Positions 1-8,875 of a stretch of 64,000 nucleotides of DNA are shown piece after piece. A model generated the notes under the pieces. The model was not told where the DNA came from. It saw only the letters and a program-made list of their open reading frames with translations, and made no database searches. The stretch's first letter is position 1. Each line of letters opens with the position of its first letter. The position numbers and the translations under genes were made by a program. The DNA is from Tahibacter soli (GTDB lineage Bacteria > Pseudomonadota > Gammaproteobacteria > Xanthomonadales > Rhodanobacteraceae), in the NCBI RefSeq assembly GCF_025717065.2, contig NZ_JAOVZO020000003.1, positions 124,001-188,000 on the forward strand. The letters are read 5' to 3'.

Positions 1-1
1 G

Positions 2-250
2 TTCGTCATGTATTTCCGCATCCTGCGCGAAGCGGGCCCGGAGCGCGGCACGACGGTGACGTTCATGGTGCCGGTATTCGCGCAGGTCTGGGGCGCGGTG
101 TTCCTGCACGAAGCGGTGACCTGGGCCATCGTGATCGGCCTCGGCCTCGTGCTGTTCGCCGTCGCGCTCGTGTTCGAGAAGGTGAAGCTGCCGCGGCGCA
201 AGAGCGCGGTCGTGCTGCAGGCCGCGATGGCGCCCTGCGCCGAGAAGTGA
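2..250 (+). CDS. EamA/DMT-family transporter, C-terminal fragment (cut by window edge)
   Basis: The frame is open from the first bases of the window, so this is the 3' end of a gene that starts upstream. The visible 82 residues hold hydrophobic segments (a phenylalanine/valine-rich stretch around positions 60-100 and an isoleucine/leucine-rich one around 125-175) followed by a charged tail. The pattern 'PVFAQVWGAVFLHE' is typical of the last helix pair of EamA (drug/metabolite) transporters, inner-membrane exporters of amino acids or other metabolites. The substrate cannot be told. Its stop codon directly abuts the stop codon of the convergent pdxA. Confidence 0.75.
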   Translation, partial: FVMYFRILREAGPERGTTVTFMVPVFAQVWGAVFLHEAVTWAIVIGLGLVLFAVALVFEKVKLPRRKSAVVLQAAMAPCAEK

Positions 251-1237
251 TCAGCGTTTGAGTGAGGCCAGCCGCAGCGCCATGCGCGCTGCGGCGACGA
301 GGCTCGCCGCGTCGGCGGTGCCCTTGCCTGCGAGATCCAGCGCGGTGCCGTGATCGACCGACGTGCGGATGAACGGCAGGCCCAGCGTCACGTTCACCGC
401 CGAGCCGAAGCCCTGGGCCTTGAGCACCGGCAGTCCCTGGTCGTGGTACATCGCGAGCACCGCGTCGCAGCGTTCGAGCTGCTCCGGTACGAACGCGGTA
501 TCGGCCGGCAGCGGGCCGATCAGGCGCATGCCCTCCGCGCGTAACGCGTCGAGCGCGGGCTTGATCGTCTCGATTTCCTCGGAGCCGAGATGGCCGCCTT
601 CGCCCGCGTGCGGGTTCAGGCCGCACACCGCGATGCGCGGCTCGTCGATGCCGAACTTGTCGACGAGGTCGGCGTGCACGATCGCGAGCGTGCGCACGAG
701 GCCTTCGCGCGTGATCGCGTCGGCGACGGCGCGCAGCGGCAGGTGCGTCGTGGCGAGCGCGACGCGCAGGCTCGGCGTCGCGAGCATCATGACGACGTCG
801 CTGCCCGCGCGCGCGGCGAAGAATTCGGTGTGGCCGCTGAACGGCACGCCGGCGTCGTTGATGATGCCCTTGTGCACCGGGCCGGTGACGATCGCGTCGA
901 ATTCGCCGGCGAGACACCCGTCGGCCGCGCGCGCGAGCGTGTCGAGCACGTAGCCGGCGTTCGCGCGATCGAGCGTGCCCGGGACGACCGGATGCGCGGT
1001 GGCGACCGGAATGCAGCGCAGCTCGCCGGGGGCGCGTTCGGCGAGCGGGGCGCCGTCGTACTCGCGGATCGTGAGCGCGAGGCCGCGCGCGGCCGCGGCG
1101 GCGTAGAGCAGCGCCGGATCGGCGATCGCGACGAGATCGGCCGCGATATCGCCCGCGGCGAGCTCGGCGACGAGTTCGGGTCCGACGCCGGCCGGCTCGC
1201 CGGGCGTGAGCGCGAGGCGGGGCAGGCGTCGGGTCAT
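251..1237 (-). CDS. pdxA: 4-hydroxythreonine-4-phosphate dehydrogenase PdxA
   Basis: 328 residues, the normal length of PdxA, which oxidises 4-phospho-hydroxy-L-threonine in the DXP-dependent pyridoxal phosphate pathway with NAD and a divalent metal. Visible family signatures are '[10 protein letters not shown]' at the N-terminus, '[19 protein letters not shown]' in the middle (metal and substrate histidines) and '[14 protein letters not shown]' near residue 260. It starts 8 bp after the surA stop codon, so it is the last gene of an lptD-surA-pdxA transcription unit, the same order as in E. coli. Confidence 0.97.
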   Translation of the reverse strand: MTRRLPRLALTPGEPAGVGPELVAELAAGDIAADLVAIADPALLYAAAAARGLALTIREYDGAPLAERAPGELRCIPVATAHPVVPGTLDRANAGYVLDTLARAADGCLAGEFDAIVTGPVHKGIINDAGVPFSGHTEFFAARAGSDVVMMLATPSLRVALATTHLPLRAVADAITREGLVRTLAIVHADLVDKFGIDEPRIAVCGLNPHAGEGGHLGSEEIETIKPALDALRAEGMRLIGPLPADTAFVPEQLERCDAVLAMYHDQGLPVLKAQGFGSAVNVTLGLPFIRTSVDHGTALDLAGKGTADAASLVAAARMALRLASLKR

Positions 1238-1245
1238 GCGGTCCG

Positions 1246-2613
1246 TCAGCCGCCCGAGGCGGCCGGCGCGTCCTTCGGCTTGCCCTCGGCGTCGAAGCCG
1301 GCGAGGCGGTACTCGACGTAGGCTTCCGAACGCAGCTGGCGCAGCATGTTGCCGTATTCCTCTTCGGCCTTGCGCTGCTGGATCGCGTCGCGCGCCAGCT
1401 GGCGGCGCGCCTCGTCGGTGCGGTCCTGCTCGCGCATGCCGAGGCGCTTGACGAAGTGCCAGCCCACGTTGCTGCGGAACGGTTCGCTGACCTCGCCGTC
1501 CTTCAGGCGCGACACGACTTCGGCCACCTGCTGGCCGTACGTGTCGATCGGAAACCAGCCGAGATCGCCGCCGTTGTTCGCACTGGTGGAATCCTGCGAA
1601 TTCGCCTTGGCGAGCGCGCCGAAATCCTCGCCGCCCTCGACGATGCGACGGCGCAGATCGTTCGCCTTCTTTTCGGCTTCTTCGACGCCGACGACTTCGG
1701 TCACGCGGATCATCATGTGCAGTGCATGGAATTCGGTGACGACCTGCTTGGACGACTCGCGCTTGTCGACGAGCTTCAGGATGTGGAAGCCGGCCGGACC
1801 GCGCATCGCCGGCGACACCTGCCCCGGCGCCATGCCCTGGATGAGGTCGGCGAACATCGCCGGCACTTCGTCGTAGCGGCGCCAGCCGAGGTCGCCGCCC
1901 TGCAGCGCGTCCTGACCGTTGGACGAGCGGATCGCCGCGGCGGCGAAATCGAGGCCGCCGTCGATGTCGGCCTTGACCTTCTCGGCCTTCTCGCGCGCGG
2001 CCGCGATCTGTTCGGCGCTCGCGCCCTCGGGCACGTCGATGAGGATGTGCGCCAGGTGCACTTCGCCGGTCTTGAGGCTGTTGCTGGCGAGCAGGATGTC
2101 GATTTCGGCGTCGGTCGCCTGGGTCGATTGCGCGACTCGCTGGCGCAGGCGCTGCCCGACGAGGTCGTCGTGCAGGTTGCGGCGGAATTCGTCGTAGGAA
2201 ATGCCGTCGCGCGCGATCGCGGCGCGCAGCTGGTCGACGTCGAGCTTGTTCTGGCGCGCGATGCCGGCGATCGCCTGGTCGACTTCGACGTCGCCGATGC
2301 GCACGCCGGTCTGTTCGGCCTTGGCGACCTGCAGCTTGGTCATGATCAGGCGGTCGAGCACCTGGCGTTCGAGCACCGGCCGCGGCGGCAGCTGCTGCGG
2401 ATTGCGCTGGTACTGCGCGAGCACCTGGTTGACCGCGCGGTCGAGTTCGCTCTGCAGCACCACGTCTTCGTCGACGACGGCGACGATCTTGTTGAGCGAG
2501 TTGGGATCGCCCGACGGCGCCTGGGCGGCGGGCTGCGTCGGCTGCAGGAACTGGGCCTGCGCGGCGCCGGCGAACGACAGAGTCAGGGCAACAGCGAACG
2601 CGAGCTTTTTCAT
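1246..2613 (-). CDS. surA: Periplasmic chaperone / peptidyl-prolyl isomerase SurA
   Basis: SurA escorts unfolded outer-membrane proteins, LptD among them, across the periplasm. I chose the start at 2613 because it gives a clean signal peptide ([20 protein letters not shown]) and a 455-residue protein; the frame stays open further upstream, but that extension is arginine/proline-rich and not signal-like. After an N-terminal helical chaperone domain come two parvulin domains, the first with 'LAHILI' and 'GGDLGW', the second with 'ALHMMI' and again 'GGDLGW'. It lies 127 bp downstream of lptD, its main client. Confidence 0.96.
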   Translation of the reverse strand: MKKLAFAVALTLSFAGAAQAQFLQPTQPAAQAPSGDPNSLNKIVAVVDEDVVLQSELDRAVNQVLAQYQRNPQQLPPRPVLERQVLDRLIMTKLQVAKAEQTGVRIGDVEVDQAIAGIARQNKLDVDQLRAAIARDGISYDEFRRNLHDDLVGQRLRQRVAQSTQATDAEIDILLASNSLKTGEVHLAHILIDVPEGASAEQIAAAREKAEKVKADIDGGLDFAAAAIRSSNGQDALQGGDLGWRRYDEVPAMFADLIQGMAPGQVSPAMRGPAGFHILKLVDKRESSKQVVTEFHALHMMIRVTEVVGVEEAEKKANDLRRRIVEGGEDFGALAKANSQDSTSANNGGDLGWFPIDTYGQQVAEVVSRLKDGEVSEPFRSNVGWHFVKRLGMREQDRTDEARRQLARDAIQQRKAEEEYGNMLRQLRSEAYVEYRLAGFDAEGKPKDAPAASGG

Positions 2614-2740
2614 CGGCGATCCGTGGGATTGACGCATGCCCGGCGGCGTAGCCGCGGCGGGCGTTGGAATGTGGGTCGAACCAAGAGCCGCCGAGTGTGC
2701 ACGGCGACCCGTACTGCGGCCTGAACGGCGACGTCCGGGC

Positions 2741-5053
2741 TCATTGATAGCCAAGAATACCACGGCGCAGGAAGTCGTCGGTTTTCTGGCCGATCGCGCC
2801 GATGCCCTTGAATTCGATCTCGAAATAGAGGCCGTTGCTGGCCTTGCCGGTCGCGTCGCGCACGTACTGGCGCGCGAGCACGCGCCAGGCGATGCAGCAG
2901 TCTTCGTGCTCGACGCCGATGAGCCCCTCGAACGTGTCGTTGTCGCGCAGCGAGTAGTTCCAGCGGCCGATCAGGCGCCAGCGCTCGTTCAGCGGGATCA
3001 GCGCCGACACGTCGGTCTGCTCGAGGAAGTCGCGCCGGTAGCGGTAGCCGAGGTTGAGCACGCCGCGCTCGCCGAAACGGTACTGCAGGCTGCTGGTCGA
3101 CAGGTCGGTGTGGTCGCCGTTGGGGTTCCATTGGTCGGCGAGCTTGAGGCGCCAGCGGTCGGACAGGTGCAGGTCGAGTTCCGCGACATAGGCCGAGCCT
3201 GCGTAGTCGGTCTTCGGCACGCCCGGCATCTGCACGCGCTGGTCGTCGAAATAGCGGATCTGGCCGAAGCTCGCCGACAGGCGCTCGGCGCCGGTCGCGG
3301 TTTCGGACAGGCGCGTCGTCACCGCGGCGGTCAGGTTGTTCGCGTCCATCTGGCGGTCGGCGCCGGTGAAGCGGTTCGTCGAGAACAGCTGCGGAAAGTC
3401 GAACGACAGCGGCTGCGTGTCGAAGATCGGCAGGTCGTCCTGGTTGCGGTACGGCACGTACAGGTAGAACAGGCGCGGTTCGAGCGTCTGCGTGTACGCG
3501 GTGCCGAAGAGGTTGGTGTCGCGTTCGAAGATGAGGCCGGCGTCGACGCTGGTGATCGGCGTCGTGCGCTTGGGCGAATCGTTGCGGTAGCGGAAGCGGT
3601 CGGCCGTGTTCTCGACCGTCGACCAGGCGTTCTGCGTGACGTCGTAGCGCGTGTAGCGCACGCCGACTTCGGGTCGCAGGAACCAGGACGCGCCTTCGAG
3701 CGGCAGGTTGAGGTACGGGTAGAGGTCCAGGCGCTCGCCGTTCGGCGGGCACAGGATGTTGTCGCCCGACAGCGTCCGGCTGTCCTTGGCGCATTCCTTG
3801 TAGAACGAGACGAACTCGCTCTTGATGCCGCCGCGCAGGCCGCCCAGGAGGCCCAGCTCGCCCTCGAACGTGCCGCGCGGCAGGCGCCGGTACGGTTCGA
3901 ACTGGTCGCCGAGCGACGGATCGGTGATCTGGTAGCGGTCGCCGCCGATGCTCGCGGTCCAGCCGCGGCCGGAGCCGTTGAAGTACGCGTTCGACGGCAA
4001 GAGCGCGGTCGACACGGTCGACAGGCTGTCGCCGAAGTCCTCGAAGTAGCGCTTGTCGGAAACGTGGTTGAGGTTGGCGGAAAAATTCCAGTTCGACGCC
4101 AACGCGCTGAAGTTGTTGAAGTGGAAATAGCCGCGCTCGCGGTCGGCGTCGCGGTCGTGCGGCATGTAGGTGAATTCGAGCTGCCCGCGATGGCGGTCGG
4201 TCAGGTAGCGGAACTCCGCGCCGGCGAGCAGGCCGCGCTGGCCGAGGATGCGCGGATACAGCGTCGCGTCGTAGTTCGGCGCGAGATTGAGGTAGTACGG
4301 CAGCGTGAAATCGATGCCGGCGCGGTTGTTGTAGCCGAAGCTCGGGTACAGAAAGCCGCTCTGGCGCTCGTCGCTGATCGGAAAGCGCGCGTACGGCAGC
4401 CACAGGATCGGCGTATTGCCGATGCGCAGGGTCACGTCGTGGCCGCGCGCGATGCCTTCGGCCTGGTCGATCGCCATGTCCTTGGCGGTGAAGCGCCAGC
4501 GGACGTCGTCCGGATCGCAGGTGGTGAATTCCACTTTCTGCATCGTCGCGTGGTCGGCGTCGATGAGCTTGGCTTCGGCGGCGGTGCCGTTGCCGCGCGA
4601 ATTGAGCATCTGGTAGCGCACGTCGGTCATCGTCGCCGTGTTCGGCGTCGTGGTGCCCTGGCCCTTGGACGCCGACATCAGGAGACCGGCGTCCTGATAG
4701 CGCACGTTGCCTTCGGCGAGCCAGGCGGTGGTTTCGGTCCAGTAGGTCAGGCGGTCGCCCTGCACCTGCTGGTCGACGCGGTTGATCTTCGCCTTGCCTT
4801 CGAGCACGTACTTCGTGCGGTCGGCCGACTCGAACCGGTCGGCCTCGAAGTCGGCCGGCGCGGCGTTGCGGTCGCCGGTCGTCGGCAGGCCGGGCGTGTA
4901 GAAGTCGAGGAGGGCGTTGGGCTTGCACAGGCTGAAATCGTCGGCCTTGCACTGGATCGCGCGGGCCGGACAACCCGTGCTCGCGGGCGCCGCGGCGAGC
5001 GCGCTCGCGCCGTACAGCGACAGCGCGGTGGCCCGGACCAGGTGGCGCAGCAT
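2741..5053 (-). CDS. lptD: LPS-assembly outer membrane protein LptD
   Basis: LptD is the outer-membrane beta-barrel that, with LptE, inserts lipopolysaccharide into the outer leaflet. From the start at 5053 the protein has 770 residues, a signal peptide (MLRHLVRATALSLYGASALA), an OstA/LptA-like domain (about residues 70-220) and a long barrel. Cysteines match the disulfide plan of E. coli LptD: one near the mature N-terminus, one in 'TTCDPDD' after the LptA-like domain and a tandem pair in 'HEDCCIAW' near the C-terminus. An in-frame start at 5185 would add a 44-residue non-signal extension and is rejected. It leads the surA-pdxA unit. Confidence 0.95.
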   Translation of the reverse strand: MLRHLVRATALSLYGASALAAAPASTGCPARAIQCKADDFSLCKPNALLDFYTPGLPTTGDRNAAPADFEADRFESADRTKYVLEGKAKINRVDQQVQGDRLTYWTETTAWLAEGNVRYQDAGLLMSASKGQGTTTPNTATMTDVRYQMLNSRGNGTAAEAKLIDADHATMQKVEFTTCDPDDVRWRFTAKDMAIDQAEGIARGHDVTLRIGNTPILWLPYARFPISDERQSGFLYPSFGYNNRAGIDFTLPYYLNLAPNYDATLYPRILGQRGLLAGAEFRYLTDRHRGQLEFTYMPHDRDADRERGYFHFNNFSALASNWNFSANLNHVSDKRYFEDFGDSLSTVSTALLPSNAYFNGSGRGWTASIGGDRYQITDPSLGDQFEPYRRLPRGTFEGELGLLGGLRGGIKSEFVSFYKECAKDSRTLSGDNILCPPNGERLDLYPYLNLPLEGASWFLRPEVGVRYTRYDVTQNAWSTVENTADRFRYRNDSPKRTTPITSVDAGLIFERDTNLFGTAYTQTLEPRLFYLYVPYRNQDDLPIFDTQPLSFDFPQLFSTNRFTGADRQMDANNLTAAVTTRLSETATGAERLSASFGQIRYFDDQRVQMPGVPKTDYAGSAYVAELDLHLSDRWRLKLADQWNPNGDHTDLSTSSLQYRFGERGVLNLGYRYRRDFLEQTDVSALIPLNERWRLIGRWNYSLRDNDTFEGLIGVEHEDCCIAWRVLARQYVRDATGKASNGLYFEIEFKGIGAIGQKTDDFLRRGILGYQ

Positions 5054-5217
5054 CGGAGAACGCGAAAGATTGCGCGGCACGGGAAGGTCTTCAAGCGGGG
5101 ATGAGGCGCGTAAGATGCCCGAAAGCGCTGCACTGCGGCAATCGGCATCGCGCCAAGTCGTTGATCGCCCATTAATCGCCGCCATGTAACGGGCAGCAAA
5201 AACTCCACGGAGAGCCC

Positions 5218-5613
5218 ATGAACGACAAAGTCGAGAAGACCGATGCGCAATGGCGCGAAGAACTGACGCCCGAGCAATACGCGATCTGCCGCTGTTCGGC
5301 GACCGAACGGGCGTTCACCGGCAAATACTGGGACCACCACGACGCCGGCACGTACCTGTGCGCGGCGTGCGGCGCCGAGCTGTTCGGGTCGGACACGAAA
5401 TACGATTCCGGCAGCGGCTGGCCGAGCTACTACCGGCCGTTCAGGCCCGAGGCCGTCAGCGAGCACGAGGACGCGACGCTCGGCATGCGCCGTGTCGAGG
5501 TGCGCTGCGCGCGCTGCGACTCGCATCTGGGGCACGTGTTTCCGGACGGCCCGAAGCCGACCGGTCTGCGCTACTGCATCAATTCGGCGGCGCTCGATTT
5601 CAAGGAAGCGTAA
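5218..5613 (+). CDS. msrB: Peptide-methionine (R)-S-oxide reductase MsrB
   Basis: 131 residues. MsrB reduces the R epimer of methionine sulfoxide in damaged proteins. Two CxxC zinc pairs are visible (CAAC and CARC), the substrate-site block 'GSGWPSYY' at about residue 62, and the catalytic cysteine in '[12 protein letters not shown]' close to the C-terminus. A GGAGAG ribosome binding site lies just upstream of the ATG. It is divergent from lptD (164 bp apart) and is followed by a strong hairpin at 5640-5666. Confidence 0.97.
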   Translation: MNDKVEKTDAQWREELTPEQYAICRCSATERAFTGKYWDHHDAGTYLCAACGAELFGSDTKYDSGSGWPSYYRPFRPEAVSEHEDATLGMRRVEVRCARCDSHLGHVFPDGPKPTGLRYCINSAALDFKEA

Positions 5614-5639
5614 GACGCTTCCGCGTCGAACGACGAGGC

Positions 5640-5666
5640 TCGGCCGCGACGCGTCGTCGCGGCCGA
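5640..5666. terminator. Bidirectional terminator-like hairpin between convergent genes
   Basis: A perfect 12-bp inverted repeat (TCGGCCGCGACG, loop CGT, matching arm) sits between the msrB stop and the convergent stop at 5689. There is no clear T-run on either side, so Rho-independent termination is inferred from position and stem strength. A smaller GACGC-TTCC-GCGTC hairpin directly follows msrB at 5614-5627. Confidence 0.5.
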
Positions 5667-5688
5667 TTCGCGAAGATGCGTCGGTGCG

Positions 5689-6375
5689 TCAGTCGACCGA
5701 GTAGCTCTGCAGCTTGACCGGCACGAGATTGCAGCCGGTGCCGGTGATGGTCAGGTCGAACGGACCCGTCGCGGTGTTGAAGCCGTCCACGATGACGAAG
5801 TACTGCGTGCCGGCGGTCGCGGCGAACGTGACGGTTTCGGTGACGTTGCCGCCGCCGTCGTCGTCCATCGTGACGCACTGCCCGTCGGCCAGCGACGGCA
5901 ACTGGGTGCAGGCCGCGCCGGGCGCCGCCAGCACGTACAGCGCCAGATCCCAGCTGGTGCCGGTCGGATCGGCCTGGACGGTCACGTTGCAGTTCTGGTC
6001 GGTCACGACGCTGTAGGCCACGTCGAGCGAGCCGCCGGTGCCGCCGAACAGGGTCTGGGTCACGCCGCAGGTGGTCGCGATGTCGTAGTTGTTCGTCGCT
6101 CCGACCGTGGTCGACGAAATCGTGAACGGGTTGACCGGGGCCGGAGCCGCCGGCGTGCACAGGTCGCCTTCGACCGGGCCGTTCGGCACCGGCCACGACT
6201 TGCTGACGGCCGAATATTGCGCGGCGAGCGCCTGATCGAGCGCGCTGCGCATTTCGGGCGTCGCGGTCGGATAGATCGTCTTGTAGTTTTCGAGGTCCAC
6301 GGTGTTCTGGGCCAGTGCGGCGGCGCCGGGCAGCAGCGCGATCGTCGTGGCAAGGACCAGGTTCTTCAACGTCAT
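5689..6375 (-). CDS. Secreted protein with pre-peptidase C-terminal (PPC)-like domain
   Basis: 228 residues. The start at 6375 gives a clear signal peptide (MTLKNLVLATTIALLPGAAALAQ) with a GGAGAA ribosome binding site; the frame extends upstream but without signal features. The mature protein begins with a short charged region (about residues 24-60), then a beta-rich domain with paired cysteines and the ending 'TQYFVIVDGFN..TGPFDLTITGTGC', which fits the PPC fold found on secreted enzymes. It has no catalytic domain of its own. The C-terminus is 'VPVKLQSYSVD'. No function can be assigned; an extracellular binding role is a guess. Confidence 0.7.
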   Translation of the reverse strand: MTLKNLVLATTIALLPGAAALAQNTVDLENYKTIYPTATPEMRSALDQALAAQYSAVSKSWPVPNGPVEGDLCTPAAPAPVNPFTISSTTVGATNNYDIATTCGVTQTLFGGTGGSLDVAYSVVTDQNCNVTVQADPTGTSWDLALYVLAAPGAACTQLPSLADGQCVTMDDDGGGNVTETVTFAATAGTQYFVIVDGFNTATGPFDLTITGTGCNLVPVKLQSYSVD

Positions 6376-6687
6376 GGCATTCTCCGCGAGGCGTGGGGCG
6401 GCGGCCCGCATCGGCACGAATGCCGCGAGCGCTGCCCGTCGAAGGGCGATGGGGGCTCGCCCCTCTCTCCCAGGGGCGAGGCTCGAACTTCGCCTAACCA
6501 TACGCAGGCGTCAAGATGCCGTGCGATCGTCGGCGACGATCGGCGCGGAAGCGTCGAGGGCGCGGGGTCCGAAAAGCTGCGGCGCCGGACCCGGGGGTCG
6601 AGATCCGGCGCCGCTGTTCCCCGCCTGCGCCCGGCTTCGGGGATTGCCGGGCACCTGAGCAGTTACGTCGAACGGCGCTCGAACCTG
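6376..6687. other. 312-bp non-coding stretch with three hairpins
   Basis: No convincing gene. It contains the upstream region of the secreted protein to the left and the 3' end of the minus-strand unit to the right. Hairpins: CTCGCCCCT with a 7-nt loop at 6456-6480, CGATCGTC-GGC-GACGATCG at 6524-6542, and an 11-bp stem at 6579-6614 (listed separately). Confidence 0.6.
6579..6614 (-). terminator. Probable Rho-independent terminator of the cobalamin/HDAC-like unit
   Basis: An 11-bp perfect stem (arm GCGGCGCCGGA, 14-nt loop). Read on the minus strand it is followed within four bases by a TTTT run, and it lies about 75 bp past the stop of the minus-strand gene ending at 6688. Confidence 0.55.
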
Positions 6688-7608
6688 TCAGTCCATCAGC
6701 GCCGCGACGTGCGCCGCGGTCGACTGGCGCAGCGCGGTGAGGCTGTAGCCGCCTTCGAGCGACGAGACGACGCGGCCTTGCGCGTGCCGGCGCGCGACGT
6801 CGACGAGGCGCTGCGTGACCCACGCGTAGTCGTCGGCATCGAGGTTGAGGTTGGCGAGCGGATCGAGCCGGTGCGCGTCGAAACCGGCCGAGATCATCAC
6901 GAGCTGCGGCGCGAACGCGTCGAGCGCCGGCAGCACGACCGTTTCGATCGCCGCGCGGAACTGCGCCGAGCCCGCGCCGGGCGGCAGCGGCGCGTTGACG
7001 ATGTTGCCCGCACCGGTTTCGCTCTGCGCGCCGGTGCCGGGATACAGCGGCCACTGATGCGTCGACGCGTACATCACGCGCGCGTCGTTCCAGAAAATAT
7101 CCTGGCTGCCGTTGCCGTGGTGCACGTCGAAGTCGACGATCGCCACGCGCGCGAGGCCCCGCTCGAGCGCGTGTGCCGCGCCGACGGCAACATTGTTGAA
7201 AAAGCAAAAGCCCATCGCCTCGTCGCGCGTCGCGTGATGGCCCGGCGGGCGCACCGCGCAGAACGCGCGGTCGTAGCGTCCGTCGACGACGCCGTCGACC
7301 GCGGCGACGACCGCGCCGGCCGCGCGCAGCGCCGCTTCGAGCGAGCCGGGCGACATCGCGGTGTCGGGGTCGAGTCGCACTTCGCCGGCGCTCGGCGCGT
7401 TGCGGAACACCGTGTCGATCAGCGCCGCGTCGTGTACGCGCGCCAGCGCCTCGCGCGCGACGCGCGGCGCGTCGACGCGGTCGAGCGCGGCGAAGCGGTC
7501 GGTGTCGAGCGCTTCGAGCACGGCTTTCAGGCGCAGCGGAGACTCCGGGTGCCCCGCACCGGGCTCGTGCGCGAGGCAGCTCGCGTGCGTGACGAGCGCG
7601 AGCGGCAT
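6688..7608 (-). CDS. Histone deacetylase-like (acetoin utilization/APAH family) amidohydrolase
   Basis: 306 residues, the usual length of bacterial class II HDAC-like enzymes, zinc hydrolases that cleave acetyl-amide bonds. Key motifs: the tandem histidine in 'RPPGHHAT' (about residue 130), the zinc site 'DFDVHHGNGS' (about 170) and 'SAGFDAH' (about 255), then 'LEGGY'. Its ATG shares one base with the stop of the upstream adenosyltransferase gene (TGATG), indicating translational coupling. The physiological substrate is unknown; acetylpolyamines or acetylated proteins are possible. Confidence 0.92.
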   Translation of the reverse strand: MPLALVTHASCLAHEPGAGHPESPLRLKAVLEALDTDRFAALDRVDAPRVAREALARVHDAALIDTVFRNAPSAGEVRLDPDTAMSPGSLEAALRAAGAVVAAVDGVVDGRYDRAFCAVRPPGHHATRDEAMGFCFFNNVAVGAAHALERGLARVAIVDFDVHHGNGSQDIFWNDARVMYASTHQWPLYPGTGAQSETGAGNIVNAPLPPGAGSAQFRAAIETVVLPALDAFAPQLVMISAGFDAHRLDPLANLNLDADDYAWVTQRLVDVARRHAQGRVVSSLEGGYSLTALRQSTAAHVAALMD

Positions 7609-8171
7609 CACGCCTGCGGCTTCTTGCGCCGCTCGTGCTGCCACAGCACCTCGCCGTGGCCGCTGGCGCGCGCGAGCACGCGGGCGATCACGAACAACAG
7701 ATCGGACAGACGGTTGAGATAGCGCGTCGCCTCGGGGCGCACCGTGTCGTGGCGCGCGAGCGTGACGACGTCGCGCTCGGCGCGGCGGCAGATGGTCCGG
7801 GCGAGATGGCACGTGCCGGCCGCGATGCCGCCGCCGGGCAGGATGAAATCCTTGAGCGGCGGCAGGTCGGCGTTGAAGCCGTCGAGCGTGTTCTCCAGGC
7901 GCTCGACGTCGGCGTCGAACACCACCGCCATGCCCGGAATGCACAACTCGCCGCCGAGGTCGAACAGGTCGTGCTGCACCTGCGTCAGGCATTCGCGCAC
8001 GGCGTCGGGTACTTCGTGCGCGAGCAGCATGCCGAGCGCGCTGTTGAGTTCGTCGACCGTGCCGTAGGCGTTGACGCGTGCCGAATCCTTGGCGACGCGC
8101 GATCCGTCGCCGAGGCCGGTCGTGCCGTCGTCGCCGGTGCGCGTGTAGATTTTCGAAAGCCGGTTGCCCAT
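7608..8171 (-). CDS. PduO-type cob(I)yrinic acid a,c-diamide adenosyltransferase
   Basis: 187 residues. Transfers the adenosyl group of ATP to cob(I)alamin to give coenzyme B12. The ATP-binding N-terminus 'YTRTGDDGTTGLGDGSR' and 'YGTVDELNSALG' are diagnostic, as are the C-terminal 'RRAERDVV' and 'YLNRLSDLLFVIAR' helices. It is coupled to the HDAC-like gene downstream and lies 30 bp after a histidine phosphatase gene. No other B12 genes are in the window, so this is probably salvage of imported cobalamin. Confidence 0.95.
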   Translation of the reverse strand: MGNRLSKIYTRTGDDGTTGLGDGSRVAKDSARVNAYGTVDELNSALGMLLAHEVPDAVRECLTQVQHDLFDLGGELCIPGMAVVFDADVERLENTLDGFNADLPPLKDFILPGGGIAAGTCHLARTICRRAERDVVTLARHDTVRPEATRYLNRLSDLLFVIARVLARASGHGEVLWQHERRKKPQA

Positions 8172-8201
8172 GGCGTCCTTTCGCGTGAAAGCGTTCGTGC
8201 G

Positions 8202-8807
8202 CTACATCGCCTCGAAGCGCGAGGCGTTCAAATAGCTTACTTCAAACTGTCCGTTGCGACAGACGACGGCGCTCGCCTGCGCGTGGCCGATGCGCAGCGC
8301 GAACGCGCGCGCCGGCGGCAGGCCGAGCGCATGGCACAGGAGCGCGCGTATCGACCCCGCGTGCGCGATCGCCAGCACCACGTCGTCGTCGTTGGTCGAC
8401 GACAGCAGCGCCGACAGCCACGCGCCGGTGCGCCGTACGACGTCGGCGAAACTCTCGCCGCCGGGCGCTTCCTGGATCACCCAGTTGTCGGCCCAATGGC
8501 GGTAGCGCGCCGCGTCGGTGCGTGCGATCTCGTCCCAGTGGCGGCCGTCCCATTCGCCCAGATCGACCTCGCGCAGACGCGGATCGGCGAGCGGCTCGGT
8601 CGCGAAGCGCGCGGCGAACACCTGCGCCGACTGCTGCGCGCGGCGCAGGTCGCTCGAAAACAGAAAGCGAGGCACTCGCCCGATCCACTGCGCCGCGAGG
8701 CGCTGGATCGCGGTGAATCCGGTCGCCGACAGCGCGACGTCGGTGCAGCCGATGCACAGGCCCGGCGCGGCTTCGACGTCGCCGTGGCGCACGAGGATCA
8801 GTTCCAT
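8202..8807 (-). CDS. Histidine phosphatase (phosphoglycerate mutase-like), possible alpha-ribazole phosphatase
   Basis: 201 residues from the ATG at 8807, chosen because the phospho-histidine motif 'LVRHGDVE' then sits at the N-terminus as in the family. The second arginine ('SSDLRRAQQSA', about residue 57), 'GGESFADV' and the second catalytic histidine ('AHAGSIRAL') are all present. The neighbouring cobalamin adenosyltransferase makes CobC-type alpha-ribazole-5'-phosphate dephosphorylation plausible, but the sequence alone does not separate CobC from general phosphatases. Confidence 0.85.
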   Translation of the reverse strand: MELILVRHGDVEAAPGLCIGCTDVALSATGFTAIQRLAAQWIGRVPRFLFSSDLRRAQQSAQVFAARFATEPLADPRLREVDLGEWDGRHWDEIARTDAARYRHWADNWVIQEAPGGESFADVVRRTGAWLSALLSSTNDDDVVLAIAHAGSIRALLCHALGLPPARAFALRIGHAQASAVVCRNGQFEVSYLNASRFEAM

Positions 8808-8875
8808 GGGAAGGTTCGTTGCGCAGGATCGGCCGATCATAGCGAACCGCCGCATCCGCCCGTTATCATCGTGCG

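Noticed and set aside
2610-4973. Long open frames overlapping lptD on both strands
   Set aside because: Arginine/proline- or valine/glutamate-rich shadow frames; the lptD reading has a signal peptide, the conserved cysteine pattern and family motifs.
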